Shown in pieces: positions 25,034-34,193 of a stretch of DNA of 64,000 bases. The stretch's first letter is position 1; each line of letters starts with the position of its first letter. Where the stretch lies: positions 62,001 to 126,000 of the forward strand of contig NZ_FWZT01000008.1 of assembly GCF_900177345.1 (NCBI RefSeq), in the 5' to 3' direction. The position numbers and the translations under genes are program-made. This DNA comes from Pseudobacteriovorax antillogorgiicola (GTDB taxonomy: Bacteria > Bdellovibrionota_B > Oligoflexia > Oligoflexales > Oligoflexaceae). Under the pieces are notes generated by a model. That model was not told where the DNA came from. It did not search any database and saw only the letters and a list, made by a program, of their open reading frames with translations.

Positions 25034-27868
25034 CTAAGAAGCCGTTGGCATCGGCACTTGGTCAAGCCAAGCAAGGCGATGAGGGAGTTCTACTTGAAAC
25101 GAGAACTTTTGGAAACCATCTGAGTCGGGAGAGCCATCAAGTTTTAATTCGATTTTCCCCCCCATGTCCTTAAGGTACTGGGCAACAGCGTCCATACCGA
25201 CACCTCGCCCCGATACTTCTGTGACCTGGTCTCGTGTGGATATCTGGCTGGTAAAGATGAGTTCAGCAATGGATTGGGGGCTTGCTGTGTCGTCTATGAT
25301 CCCAAGATCTTTGCCCCGTTGCCTCAGCTTGTTTAGGTTTAAGCCCCGTCCTGAATCAGAGTAATTGACCAAGAAGTTTGTGTCAGATGACTGGCAATGT
25401 AGGTAAATCGTATTTTCACTCCCGTCAGCGAAGCCATGATCCAAGCTATTACGAACCAGATGACCAAATATATTCTCTAGTTTTTGGGCAAATAGTTTGT
25501 CGACTTGGAAGGCTTGTCCAGAGAATACAAGTTTGGGCTTTTTTTTGCCCAGCTGCTTGGCCGTTAGCTCTATAGATTGCTGGATGGGTTCAAATATAGC
25601 CTCTAGGGAGGTGCTGGTAAGAGAGTGAAGCTTGTTGAGTAGTGGCGCATACTGATCCTTACCGAAATTTTCTTTGAAAGCTGCATTTTGAAAGGCATCT
25701 TTGATAAAGCCAGCAAGTTCGATAAGGGTTTCTTCGGTTTTCTTCTCCTCTTCTCGGCCAAGAACATCGGAATTGACTCTGATGTAATCTTCGACCATAG
25801 CTTCAATCTGATCGATTTTAGAACGAATCATGAGAATCTGATCTGGTGTCAAATCCTCTGCCTTTAAGCCAAAGAATTTAGTTTCTGCTTCATGGGTAGC
25901 TTCGGCGATGTCGGCAAAACCAAAGGTTCTGGCATTGCCCTTCAGAGTGTGGACATGCCGTAAGAGAGCTTTCCAATGGGCAGTGAAATTGTCTTGCTCG
26001 AAAATATGATAGCAGTCTTGAAGCAAGGCCCGACTGCTGGTAACAAAGCTTTGGAAACGATTGGTACTAAGCTTTATGATGGAACCAATCATCCTTAGCT
26101 CTCGTGCACTTTCAGCGGCTTCAGCTTCAGTCTTTTTCTGTTGGGTGACATCGCGAATGGTAAGCATGATTTTCTCGACTTCGTCTTCCTGGTTCTCTAT
26201 CGCAGCCCAATCAATCTGTAGATGTCTCGGGGAATATTTGGGATTGAGAACGACGTTCCCTGGCAAGAGATGACGGTTTGCCGAGAAATTTATCAAGTCT
26301 GCATCGATGGTATTCTTGACAACTTCACGAATCTGGGACTTTTGCTCTTCACTCAAATCTGAATCATCAAAGAGCAACTTATCTAGCCCGCAGTTGGCTA
26401 GATTCGAATGTGCGAAAATTGATCCCATATGCTTCGAGTATTCGGCATCGAGAGCCAGGTCTTCGTCGACGGTACAGATGCCTTGCTCCACGTGATCAAG
26501 CATGACCTGATTACTTCTTGTCTTCGCCCATAGGTCGGCTGTGCGCTCTTTGACTTTTACGTCTAATTCCTTGATGTGTTGTTCCTGAACCCTTACCAGC
26601 TCTTCTTGCATCTTGACAGATTTTTCTGATTCTTGCCGCAGTTCGACTTCAAGCAGGAGCTTTTGTTGGCGTTCTAACGACATCTTTGCGCCTAGGGCAA
26701 ATGACAATAAGACCATCTCAAGAGCACAGCCTGTGAACTGAGCCCAAGTTGTGACGAATGTTGTTTCGATAACGCCACTTAATGATAGTAGTAGGAGCGT
26801 GTTCCCCCCGAGCACAGTGGACCATGCCACCACATAGATCTTCGCCGGTGGGTACTTACGTAAAGAAACAACGACGCCGATCGCAATGAGTAGAATCGAG
26901 ATTACTAATGAACAAAGGAATGAAAGCTTGTTGCTGAAGCCATAGGCACCGGTAGTGAGGAAGTTAAACATCATATTGGTGAGCACGAAGCCAGCAGCAA
27001 TTCTCAATAGGTGGTAAGCTCGAATAAACTTTTCTTTTAGCACTAAAAAGTCAATAGAGAACAAGATGGCTGAAATAGAAACTAGGTCTACAAAAAGGTA
27101 GAGATCCCAGCCACTGCCTAAGATATTGGCCTGATCACTTGGAAAAAACAGAGGCATAAAGCCGTAGAACGCAATTGCATAGACGAGATATGCTGTGATG
27201 TAGCACGTGTAGAGAATATAGGTGCTGGATCTAAGGGACACGGATATAAACACATTGTAGAGCCATAGCAACGTGATCCCGCCATAGATAAAGCCGACAA
27301 AGGCATATTCGAATAGCTTACTATCCCGAAATTGACCGGGGTCCCACAGTTTGAAGTCGAATTTTACTGTGGTGCCGCTCACCATCTTCGAATAGAAATG
27401 ATTATCACCAGGCTTCAAGGTAAGCTCGAAGAGAGGGTTGCGATGGGGAATGGTTCTTTTGTTGAAGGCTACTTGATCACCCAACTCTAGGTCAAGAAGC
27501 GTTTCACCCTGGTGTTGATGAATCAAGCGAACGCGGTCGGTTATCACATAGTCTGATTCTAGGAATAGATAGCGATCCGTGTCACTGGTATTAGTAATGG
27601 TGAATTTAACCCAATGGGGGTGTCGGCTGCCAAGAGGAAATGCCACAAGATCTTTTTCGGAAGGTATAAATTCCTGGTCATGATCGCCGCGTAGAATGGC
27701 TTCGTCTTGGAACTTCTGCTCCACATCATTAAGATAAGACATATGAGCCCCAAAGGTGAGGCCGCTCAATTCCTGGTCTGGTGAAATCGATAGTCTTCCT
27801 TGGTGCTTCGCGGGCGCCGCATAGCTTTTTAAGGTTATAATCAGAGCAAAAAGGGCAAAACGCTTCAT
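25034..27868 (-). CDS. Second 7TMR-DISM receptor with Hpt and CheA-like kinase
   Basis: The same domain order as the protein at 2000-4903: signal peptide, 7TMR-DISMED2 sensor (about residues 30-180), seven helices, coiled coil, PAS-like region, Hpt with HTLKGNARTFGFAD, and CheA-type ATPase with RNSLDHGFADG, SDSGRGLN and SGRGVGMDA. Length 944. The ATG at 27868 has AAGG six bases upstream; GTG four codons earlier is possible. It stands alone; the hemerythrin gene lies upstream on the same strand. Both kinases lack local receivers. Confidence 0.9.
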   Translation of the reverse strand: MKRFALFALIITLKSYAAPAKHQGRLSISPDQELSGLTFGAHMSYLNDVEQKFQDEAILRGDHDQEFIPSEKDLVAFPLGSRHPHWVKFTITNTSDTDRYLFLESDYVITDRVRLIHQHQGETLLDLELGDQVAFNKRTIPHRNPLFELTLKPGDNHFYSKMVSGTTVKFDFKLWDPGQFRDSKLFEYAFVGFIYGGITLLWLYNVFISVSLRSSTYILYTCYITAYLVYAIAFYGFMPLFFPSDQANILGSGWDLYLFVDLVSISAILFSIDFLVLKEKFIRAYHLLRIAAGFVLTNMMFNFLTTGAYGFSNKLSFLCSLVISILLIAIGVVVSLRKYPPAKIYVVAWSTVLGGNTLLLLSLSGVIETTFVTTWAQFTGCALEMVLLSFALGAKMSLERQQKLLLEVELRQESEKSVKMQEELVRVQEQHIKELDVKVKERTADLWAKTRSNQVMLDHVEQGICTVDEDLALDAEYSKHMGSIFAHSNLANCGLDKLLFDDSDLSEEQKSQIREVVKNTIDADLINFSANRHLLPGNVVLNPKYSPRHLQIDWAAIENQEDEVEKIMLTIRDVTQQKKTEAEAAESARELRMIGSIIKLSTNRFQSFVTSSRALLQDCYHIFEQDNFTAHWKALLRHVHTLKGNARTFGFADIAEATHEAETKFFGLKAEDLTPDQILMIRSKIDQIEAMVEDYIRVNSDVLGREEEKKTEETLIELAGFIKDAFQNAAFKENFGKDQYAPLLNKLHSLTSTSLEAIFEPIQQSIELTAKQLGKKKPKLVFSGQAFQVDKLFAQKLENIFGHLVRNSLDHGFADGSENTIYLHCQSSDTNFLVNYSDSGRGLNLNKLRQRGKDLGIIDDTASPQSIAELIFTSQISTRDQVTEVSGRGVGMDAVAQYLKDMGGKIELKLDGSPDSDGFQKFSFQVELPHRLAWLDQVPMPTAS

Positions 27869-28021
27869 CAGAGCCTTCACAAAATATTTTTATTCAAGCC
27901 AAGGCATCGGCTATTTCTTGAAAAAGTTTTAAGACAAAAACGTAGAGATTGTATGGAGATGGTTCTTCGGCATGACACATGAAGTGTACCATGCCTAGGT
28001 GAGTTCTCGATAGGCAAGGTT

Positions 28022-28426
28022 CTAAGCAACATTCTCTTTCTTGAAATTCGAGTACTTCATATCTATTCCTTGAATGTGCGCTGAAAGCCACATTTTAAGA
28101 AAATTGAAAAACATGGGTGATAGGGTTTGGGACGCGAGAAAGTCTTCCTTATGCTTTGCAAGCTTTTTCAAAAGATCGGCGTGGATTAACTTGTGAACTT
28201 TTAACTCGGGATAGTTAATGGATTCCATGTAAGTTTCTTCATCTGAAAAGTGCTTTATTGTGTAGTTTGCTAGATCTTCTACAGATTGCTTGAGACTGTC
28301 AAATTCCGCTCCCTGTTCGTGTTTTTCATAGAGGCGATTCATCATCGCGATAAGAGTTTTGTGTTCACTGTTCATGGCATCAATACCGAGATCGTAAGAA
28401 TCGTTCCAAGAAAAAAAGCTGGTCAT
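28022..28426 (-). CDS. Bacteriohemerythrin, oxygen-binding di-iron protein
   Basis: A four-helix hemerythrin domain of 134 residues. Iron ligands are visible: the N-terminal SEHKTL His, HFSDEETYM (HxxxE), HKLIHADLL, and HIQGIDMKY (HxxxxD). Such proteins bind oxygen reversibly for storage, delivery or aerotaxis. GGAGG precedes the ATG at six bases. A single-gene unit upstream of the 7TMR-DISM kinase; fits the oxygen theme with RegBA and cbb3. Confidence 0.93.
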   Translation of the reverse strand: MTSFFSWNDSYDLGIDAMNSEHKTLIAMMNRLYEKHEQGAEFDSLKQSVEDLANYTIKHFSDEETYMESINYPELKVHKLIHADLLKKLAKHKEDFLASQTLSPMFFNFLKMWLSAHIQGIDMKYSNFKKENVA

Positions 28427-28579
28427 TGCGTTCCTCCTTCAGTTGCTAGTAAGCAAGGAGCAAATGATATGCCAAATAAAAGCATGGGAAATCGTGGTTG
28501 AGTGGCGCCAGTCGATCAAGGATCTGCGCGAGGTGGCGCAAGTCCGAGGAAGATCGCACACTCTTACCAAGCCGTAATA

Positions 28580-29749
28580 CTAGCGAATATAAATTCTGTG
28601 AAGGGTATTGTGGACTACAAAATTGTCCCAGTCGAAATCACACTGGAATCGGTTGGCGCTGTTATCGATAATCCATTCAGCACCATCACCGACGCTACCG
28701 GTGTTTGACGCTTCGTTCCAAATCCGTCCTAGAGTATTGTCCCCCTGGGAGTCATAGGCTGAATCAGAGAATACAGGGCTATCAGCGGTGTGGCCATCTA
28801 AAAGCTGGTGGCGACCATCGGGGCCAAGCATCTCACTGCAACTGCCGGTGCCGGTTTTAGTCGATGCTATGCAGCCAGGAGCGTCTGTTTTAAAGTGCAC
28901 CATCCGTTCATGCATGCTAGTGATACAGAAGAACCTAATTTCGCTATAGTTCATAAGGTTTAAAAGCGCTGGTGTTGCCTGACCCCACTGTTCTGCATTT
29001 AAGGAGCCGTCGATGCCTAGGTCATCAGAGCTCTTATGAGGCAGGGACTGCACGCGATAGCTTTGTGGAGGGTTGCTATCGGCAAGGTGAAGGTAGTTCA
29101 GAACCAAAGTCCAACCACCTTGGTCAGTTTCCATGTCACAGTAAGCAGGAATCAAACCTTCCAAAGATTCAATAATGAGGTAGTAAACACCGGATGTTCG
29201 ATAACCGAGGGTGTATAGGGTTTGGCATGTATCGGCAAAAATACGCTGCATTTGCTCGTCTATCTCTTGATCTAGGGGTTCGAGCAGCTCTATTTGCTCA
29301 CCTTTAAGGCCGCGGACAGAAACCTTAATATCTTTGAAGAATGTTTCAAGGTTGTCTTGTGCTCCGGTAGCTTTGATCCAAGTGATACTCGGGTCAGTGG
29401 CAAGTTTTTCGGTGCTGATAGGCAAAGCCTCCAATCCAGTGCCAGCAAAGAGCCACTCATATTCAGAGTAGACTTCATCAAGGCTCATGGGAAGGCCGTC
29501 CTCTGATCTCGATTGACAAGACATTTGCCCGCTTGTAGCAGAAACGCTATAGGGTGCACAAGCTAGGTACGCACCAGTTACAGGAGTGGGGATGACTACA
29601 ACTTCTTCTGTCTTCTGGGTGTCACTTGTGGTCGCTTTGGTATCAACCTCCACAGAATCCTCTTTGGACTTAAAAGTATCCTCTTTGCAAGCCAGTGATA
29701 TAGAAGCCACTGATAGGACCCAGACCAATGTTGAGAGCTTTGGGCTCAT
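28580..29749 (-). CDS. Lipoprotein with C-terminal fibrinogen-like domain
   Basis: The lipobox SISLAC places a lipid anchor on Cys21 (from the ATG at 29749, which has GGAG six bases upstream). An N-terminal domain of about 150 residues starts VTGAYLAC and is shared with the lipoprotein at 31811-32869. The C-terminal 200 residues read as a fibrinogen-related domain: SGVYYL, YCDMETDQGGWTLV, then GRIWNE and cysteines near the end. In animals such domains bind acetylated sugars. It is divergent from the MotA/MotB-like pair. Surface-exposed binding of glycans is inferred. Confidence 0.8.
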   Translation of the reverse strand: MSPKLSTLVWVLSVASISLACKEDTFKSKEDSVEVDTKATTSDTQKTEEVVVIPTPVTGAYLACAPYSVSATSGQMSCQSRSEDGLPMSLDEVYSEYEWLFAGTGLEALPISTEKLATDPSITWIKATGAQDNLETFFKDIKVSVRGLKGEQIELLEPLDQEIDEQMQRIFADTCQTLYTLGYRTSGVYYLIIESLEGLIPAYCDMETDQGGWTLVLNYLHLADSNPPQSYRVQSLPHKSSDDLGIDGSLNAEQWGQATPALLNLMNYSEIRFFCITSMHERMVHFKTDAPGCIASTKTGTGSCSEMLGPDGRHQLLDGHTADSPVFSDSAYDSQGDNTLGRIWNEASNTGSVGDGAEWIIDNSANRFQCDFDWDNFVVHNTLHRIYIR

Positions 29750-30057
29750 ACTATTCTCCAAAGAGGTGGTCTTAAATTATCGGTAATGTGATCCCCAGTG
29801 TTGAAAGGCTAGGACTATATTCAATAATATTAATTGCTTGGAGTTCTAGAATACTGCTGTCTCAATGGTGGTCTGATCGAATCGGAACGCTAGTAATTCT
29901 TACTTGAGTCACAATTATTCTTGCTAGTGCCTTAAGTCCTTAAAACGAAGAGGAAAATTAGTGCGTATATATGTCGCCCATCGAACTCAAGAAGTTTCTA
30001 GGCCAACAAGAATGGGCATGCTAGGATCGGGCGGGAATTTAAGGAGAGGAGGAATTC
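29750..30057. other. Divergent promoter region between lipoprotein and MotA-like gene
   Basis: 308 bases without ORF. The 3' end holds the strong ribosome-binding site AGGAGAGGAGG before the GTG at 30058. No palindrome or sigma-54 signature was found. Confidence 0.35.
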
Positions 30058-30975
30058 GTGGTAAAACAATCCGTTTATAAGGTGCAAAGTTCATCGGCAC
30101 TGTTTCAAATATTCATCAGCTTTGCCTTGTTAGCAGGGGTCGCGATTTGGCAAAATGGTTTTTTGAGTGATTTTTTAATCGGTGATCGTTCTACATCCCT
30201 TGGCAAGATTTGCAATAGCCTCATCATCGGGGTCTTTCTGCTAGGAACACTGAGGATCATTGCGCTAATGATCACCTATGGTCGCGAAGAACGTTCGGTT
30301 CGTAATCTTTATGAGAACCTTGGGCTTGATTCTCAAAACCCTTTCAACAATGTTGACTCTGAGTCGATCATCGCCAAAAGGTTTCATATTATCCAGACTC
30401 TCTCGAACAAAAATGCTGAGCTGGACCACGGAGCTCTCGCTGCCATTGTCGAGGCTGAGGAATCAGCGAAGGCATCATTTCCAAAGTTTATTTGTTCCAT
30501 TCTCATTCTGATGGGGATGCTTGGAACGATTCTATCTTTGGCCATTGCTCTTTTAGGAGCGTCAAACTTACTCGAATCCATGACGGACATTAAAAACATG
30601 GGTCTGGTGATCAATGGCATGTCAACGGCCTTGTCAACAACGATGACTGGAATCGTTTGCTATATCCTGTTTCGCTTCTATTTAGGTAAACTGCTCGATG
30701 TGCAGAGCAATTTACTTTACGCAGTGGAACGAGTTACTGCTCTTACATTGATCCCTATGTTTGGCCGGTCTCAAGATGCTGTTGTTCCCAAGGTGCTGGA
30801 CCTCATCGAAAACCTGGACAAGCTTGTGAAGCAAATGGCTAAGAATCAAGAGTCCATGGCTGGCACCCAAGGGGAACTACAAGGATCCATTCGCAGCTAC
30901 ACAGAGCAGATGAGCGGCATGGTCGAGGGCATCAACCAGATCAATGTTAATTTACACAAGGGCTTCCGACTCTAG
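30058..30975 (+). CDS. MotA/TolQ/ExbB-family ion-channel subunit
   Basis: GTG start with an excellent Shine-Dalgarno. Helices lie at about residues 15-30, 45-65, 140-170 and 180-205. The long cytoplasmic loop and the third/fourth helix pair (CSILILMGMLGTILSLAIAL, then GLVINGMSTALSTTMTGIV) follow the MotA/ExbB pattern that conducts protons or sodium ions. The C-terminal 60 residues are coiled coil. It is too short and too plain for MotA of a flagellar motor and no flagellar genes are near. Twelve bases later comes a MotB-like partner. Confidence 0.85.
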   Translation: MVKQSVYKVQSSSALFQIFISFALLAGVAIWQNGFLSDFLIGDRSTSLGKICNSLIIGVFLLGTLRIIALMITYGREERSVRNLYENLGLDSQNPFNNVDSESIIAKRFHIIQTLSNKNAELDHGALAAIVEAEESAKASFPKFICSILILMGMLGTILSLAIALLGASNLLESMTDIKNMGLVINGMSTALSTTMTGIVCYILFRFYLGKLLDVQSNLLYAVERVTALTLIPMFGRSQDAVVPKVLDLIENLDKLVKQMAKNQESMAGTQGELQGSIRSYTEQMSGMVEGINQINVNLHKGFRL

Positions 30976-30986
30976 GGGAGGATACT

Positions 30987-31814
30987 ATGAGATCTTGGGG
31001 ACTTGGCTCTTATCGCCGTCATGACAAAGAGCTTGAGCAGGAAAACTTTTGGCCATCGTTCGCTGATATCATGATGGTAATTGTCATGATCTTTCTGATG
31101 GTGATGGTAGTCCTGTTGGTCAAAAATTGGGAGTTGGTTACCCAGCTCAAGCAATCGATCTTAGCAGAACAGCAAATCGCAGAGGAAGCGGAGAAAAAGG
31201 CTAGTGAGAATGTACTCCTATCCGATCGCCTTGCCGATGCTGAAAGCTTGGTATCCCGCTTACGACTTCAGCTTATGCAGGCGCAAGATGAAAATGGTGA
31301 ACTGAGGGTTCAGCTCGACGAGAAAAGTGAGGAAATTCGAATTTTCGAGAATACTTTAGCTGAAAATTCACAGACCATCAAAGACTTAGAAGGTCGTGAG
31401 GTTGAGCTTAAGGCAATGCTGGCTGAAGAGAAAAAGAGCGCCGAAGACAAAGCTCAGGCTATCATGCAGCTGCAAGCCAATGCTAGAGCAGCGCAGGATG
31501 AGTTCGACGTTCTGAAGAAGAAGTATGATAAACTCGTTCGACCGGCTCGCACTCCAAAAGGCAAAACTGTTGTTGAGGTAAGCTATACAAAGGAAGCAGG
31601 GCGAAACGTGATCCGATTGAAGGAGCCGGGCAAACCCTTGCGCGAAGTGAACTCTGATGAAATGCATCAGACCTTGGCCCGGATACAGAAGATTGATCCC
31701 AGCAAGCTTTACTTAAAAATTGTGTTTCCTAAAGGCAGTCAGATCTCTCATGACGAGGCTTGGAGGTTCACCAGCGGCCTACTAGACCGCTATGATTACT
31801 ACTACCAGGATTAG
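30987..31814 (+). CDS. MotB-like ion-channel partner with long coiled coil and novel C-terminus
   Basis: One membrane helix (about residues 22-45, FWPSFADIMMVIVMI) carries the aspartate at position 27 that in MotB/ExbD/TolR takes the ion. A periplasmic coiled coil of about 120 residues follows, then a globular domain (about 180-275) that lacks the OmpA peptidoglycan-binding motif; it contains the YTKEAGRNVIRLKE and KLYLKIVFPKG segments. GGAGG lies before the ATG. With the preceding gene it would form a rotary or force-generating unit whose cargo is unknown. Confidence 0.8.
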   Translation: MRSWGLGSYRRHDKELEQENFWPSFADIMMVIVMIFLMVMVVLLVKNWELVTQLKQSILAEQQIAEEAEKKASENVLLSDRLADAESLVSRLRLQLMQAQDENGELRVQLDEKSEEIRIFENTLAENSQTIKDLEGREVELKAMLAEEKKSAEDKAQAIMQLQANARAAQDEFDVLKKKYDKLVRPARTPKGKTVVEVSYTKEAGRNVIRLKEPGKPLREVNSDEMHQTLARIQKIDPSKLYLKIVFPKGSQISHDEAWRFTSGLLDRYDYYYQD

Positions 31815-32869
31815 TTGGCAAGAACGTCCACTAAGACCTGATAGGTTTGAGAAAGGTGCTCGTCGCCAAAGAATTCATGGCGGCAGCTGCTTTCCCCACT
31901 GATGATGTAGCCCGGCGTGGGTTCACCATCGGGAAAATTGGGGCGGTCGGCTGCTTCAGGGATTGGTAGCTGCAAATTGCGACACAAATAAATCAATCGT
32001 CCGTTTTCAGACTGCCCGCCGATAACTGCATTCTTAGGAATGGCTCCATCACTTGCATCAATCCAGGAAAATTGGTCACGAACTTGAGTGGATGGCCAAG
32101 TTAGAACTTCGGCCACATTAGAGCTGCCAGTTCCAGCTCGGGTTGTATCTCCAGGAGACGACGAATAGCAATCGGATCCTGTTCTGCCAAAATATTCCAT
32201 ATGGACGAGCTTGCCAGGGATAATTCCTCGTGGAGTATAGATTCGACAGACGCCTAAAATCACTTCTTCCATAATCTCGGAGCCACCTGTGAAGGTGTTT
32301 GTTGGTGGAGCAACATCGCCGTCGAGGAGACTCCAAGTGAGAGGGTTTCGAACGACTACGACGCTATCTGTCTCTAGCTGAACAGGACCCGATATAATAT
32401 CGATTCCGAATCTAGCATTTTGGCGAATCAGGGGCTTTTCACCCTCATCAAGCATTTCAAAGGAATGTTGAATATGCCACAAAGGCTCTTCGGGCAGGGC
32501 CCGGCTTACGAGCTTGGCCTCCCAAGGGGCTTGTAAGCCATCCACTGTCCACCGAACATTGATATCGTTATCACTCAGATCGATTGTTTTGTGACTCTCG
32601 TCATCTCTCAGGGCACAGAGAACTTTAAACTCGCTCGACTCAGCCAGATCTTGCTCGACACAGTAGAGATAGGCTCCCGTCACACTCTGGGGCACTACCA
32701 CTGCTTCTTCTTGGGCCACATCGATAGTTTTCCCGGAAGAGTCTAAGCGACTTGCTTCCTGTGGCTCAGCTCCAGCTCCAAGAGAGATGGTGTCCTCTAA
32801 AGAGCTTGGATTGCATGAAGCCATGGCAAGACCTAGAAGGACGATGCTATGTAGTCGTTTGATTGTCAA
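31811..32869 (-). CDS. Lipoprotein with DM9-like (DUF3421) repeats
   Basis: TTG start with GGAG six bases upstream; lipobox AMASC anchors Cys19. The N-terminal domain (VTGAYLYC onward) is related to that of the lipoprotein at 28580-29749. The C-terminal half resembles two DM9 repeats: CRIYTPRGIIPGKLV, then FSWIDASDGAIPKNAV, then GYIISGESSC with QTYQVLVD. DM9 proteins bind mannose in oysters. It converges on the MotB-like gene with a four-base overlap. Role as an extracellular lectin is inferred. Confidence 0.75.
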   Translation of the reverse strand: MTIKRLHSIVLLGLAMASCNPSSLEDTISLGAGAEPQEASRLDSSGKTIDVAQEEAVVVPQSVTGAYLYCVEQDLAESSEFKVLCALRDDESHKTIDLSDNDINVRWTVDGLQAPWEAKLVSRALPEEPLWHIQHSFEMLDEGEKPLIRQNARFGIDIISGPVQLETDSVVVVRNPLTWSLLDGDVAPPTNTFTGGSEIMEEVILGVCRIYTPRGIIPGKLVHMEYFGRTGSDCYSSSPGDTTRAGTGSSNVAEVLTWPSTQVRDQFSWIDASDGAIPKNAVIGGQSENGRLIYLCRNLQLPIPEAADRPNFPDGEPTPGYIISGESSCRHEFFGDEHLSQTYQVLVDVLAN

Positions 32870-33102
32870 TGACGGCTCCAATCTGTTTCAAGAATCGACG
32901 CTGAACATCGAATGTCTTGGTGCATAAAATTTTAGCGGTTATTCACTCAACGGCTGGACCGCTCATTTTCATGAGCGTCATTGGATTTACCTGTGATTAC
33001 AGGCCTTAGCTTCGAAATATTAATCTGAGTAAGGCTTCCGGAATGGAGGCTTTTCACAAAAATGTGCGGTGTCTTGCAATTCAAGAGCCTTTGGGATTGG
33101 CC

Positions 33103-33912
33103 TCAGTCTTTGAGCTTACGATCCAGAGCAGCCACCATCTCTTTCAGATCCTGCATTTCTTGAATCAATTGGAGCCGTTCATCGTGACCTTGCTCGGCTC
33201 GATTTTCGGCAGCTTGTTCCGTTTCGCTTTGCATGGCATTAACGATAACGGCTATAAATAAATTGAGCATGGTAAAGGTTGCGACTAAAATGAAAGGGAT
33301 GAAGAATAACCAGGCAAATGGATATCTTTCCATCACTGGTCGCACGATGCCCATTGACCAGCTCTCTAAGGTCATAATTTGAAAAAGCGTGTAGGCACTA
33401 GCTCCTAAATTACCGAACCACTCGGGAAACCCCTCGCCAAAAAGCTTGGTGGCCATGATGGAGCCCACGTAAAAAATCAAGAGCATGATTGCCCCGACAG
33501 AGCCGAGACCAGGCAGAGCCGATAACAAGCCATTGACCACCCTGCGGAGTGATGGGATGACACTGATCATGCGTAGTGTTCGTAGGACCCGCAGGGATCG
33601 AACCACAGAAAACGCTCCCGTGGTAGGAAGGTGCGAGATCAAGACCACTGAAAGGTCGAAGATACGCCAAGGATCGCGGGCAAAATGAGACTTGTAGACG
33701 AGTAGTTTGAGCCCTATTTCAACAGTAAATATCGCAAGAAAAATGCCATCGAGCCACTGGAGCCAAGTGAGGGTCTGGCTGCTGATGCCGGGAGTGGTTT
33801 CGAGGCCTAGAGTTATTGCGTTTGCAACGATGATCGCCACGATCCCTCGTTCGAAATCTTTCGATTCCACCAGCTTTTTTATCTTCGATAGTCTAGGTAG
33901 CTCAAGAAACAT
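33103..33912 (-). CDS. Bacterial voltage-gated sodium channel (NavAb/NaChBac type)
   Basis: Six-helix channel subunit. S4 shows spaced arginines in VVRSLRVLRTLRMISVIP. The pore helix and selectivity filter read MTLESWSMGIVRPVM, matching NavAb almost exactly, so sodium selectivity through the Glu is expected. S6 has FIPFILVATFTMLNLFIAVI. A C-terminal coiled coil (RLQLIQEMQDLKEMV) assembles the tetramer. Length 269 is typical. In other bacteria it serves sodium homeostasis and motility. A single-gene unit. Confidence 0.95.
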   Translation of the reverse strand: MFLELPRLSKIKKLVESKDFERGIVAIIVANAITLGLETTPGISSQTLTWLQWLDGIFLAIFTVEIGLKLLVYKSHFARDPWRIFDLSVVLISHLPTTGAFSVVRSLRVLRTLRMISVIPSLRRVVNGLLSALPGLGSVGAIMLLIFYVGSIMATKLFGEGFPEWFGNLGASAYTLFQIMTLESWSMGIVRPVMERYPFAWLFFIPFILVATFTMLNLFIAVIVNAMQSETEQAAENRAEQGHDERLQLIQEMQDLKEMVAALDRKLKD

Positions 33913-34193
33913 TTCACTCGATCCTTTCCATCAAATTCCACAGAATGGGCGGTTTTGCCTCTATTCAAGCCGCCAAGATAATGGCAAATTCTCTACAAGT
34001 ATAGCGTTATCAACAGTTCACCCCCAACAAAGTGAGGGTGACTTACGGAAAGTCAAGGTGGCGAACCTTTGGGAATGGAAAAAATGCTGCGGCCAAGGCT
34101 TTTTGCTTATTTTTTCGAATGATGCCATCTAAAATAGCGAATTGAATCGCTCCATGGTCGCTCATGGAGTTGTCTTACGGATTGGAGGACACA

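Noticed and set aside
30058-31814. Zorya-type phage defence (ZorA/ZorB)
   Set aside because: The MotB-like partner lacks the OmpA-like domain of ZorB and no ZorC/ZorD or ZorE gene follows; lipoproteins flank it instead.
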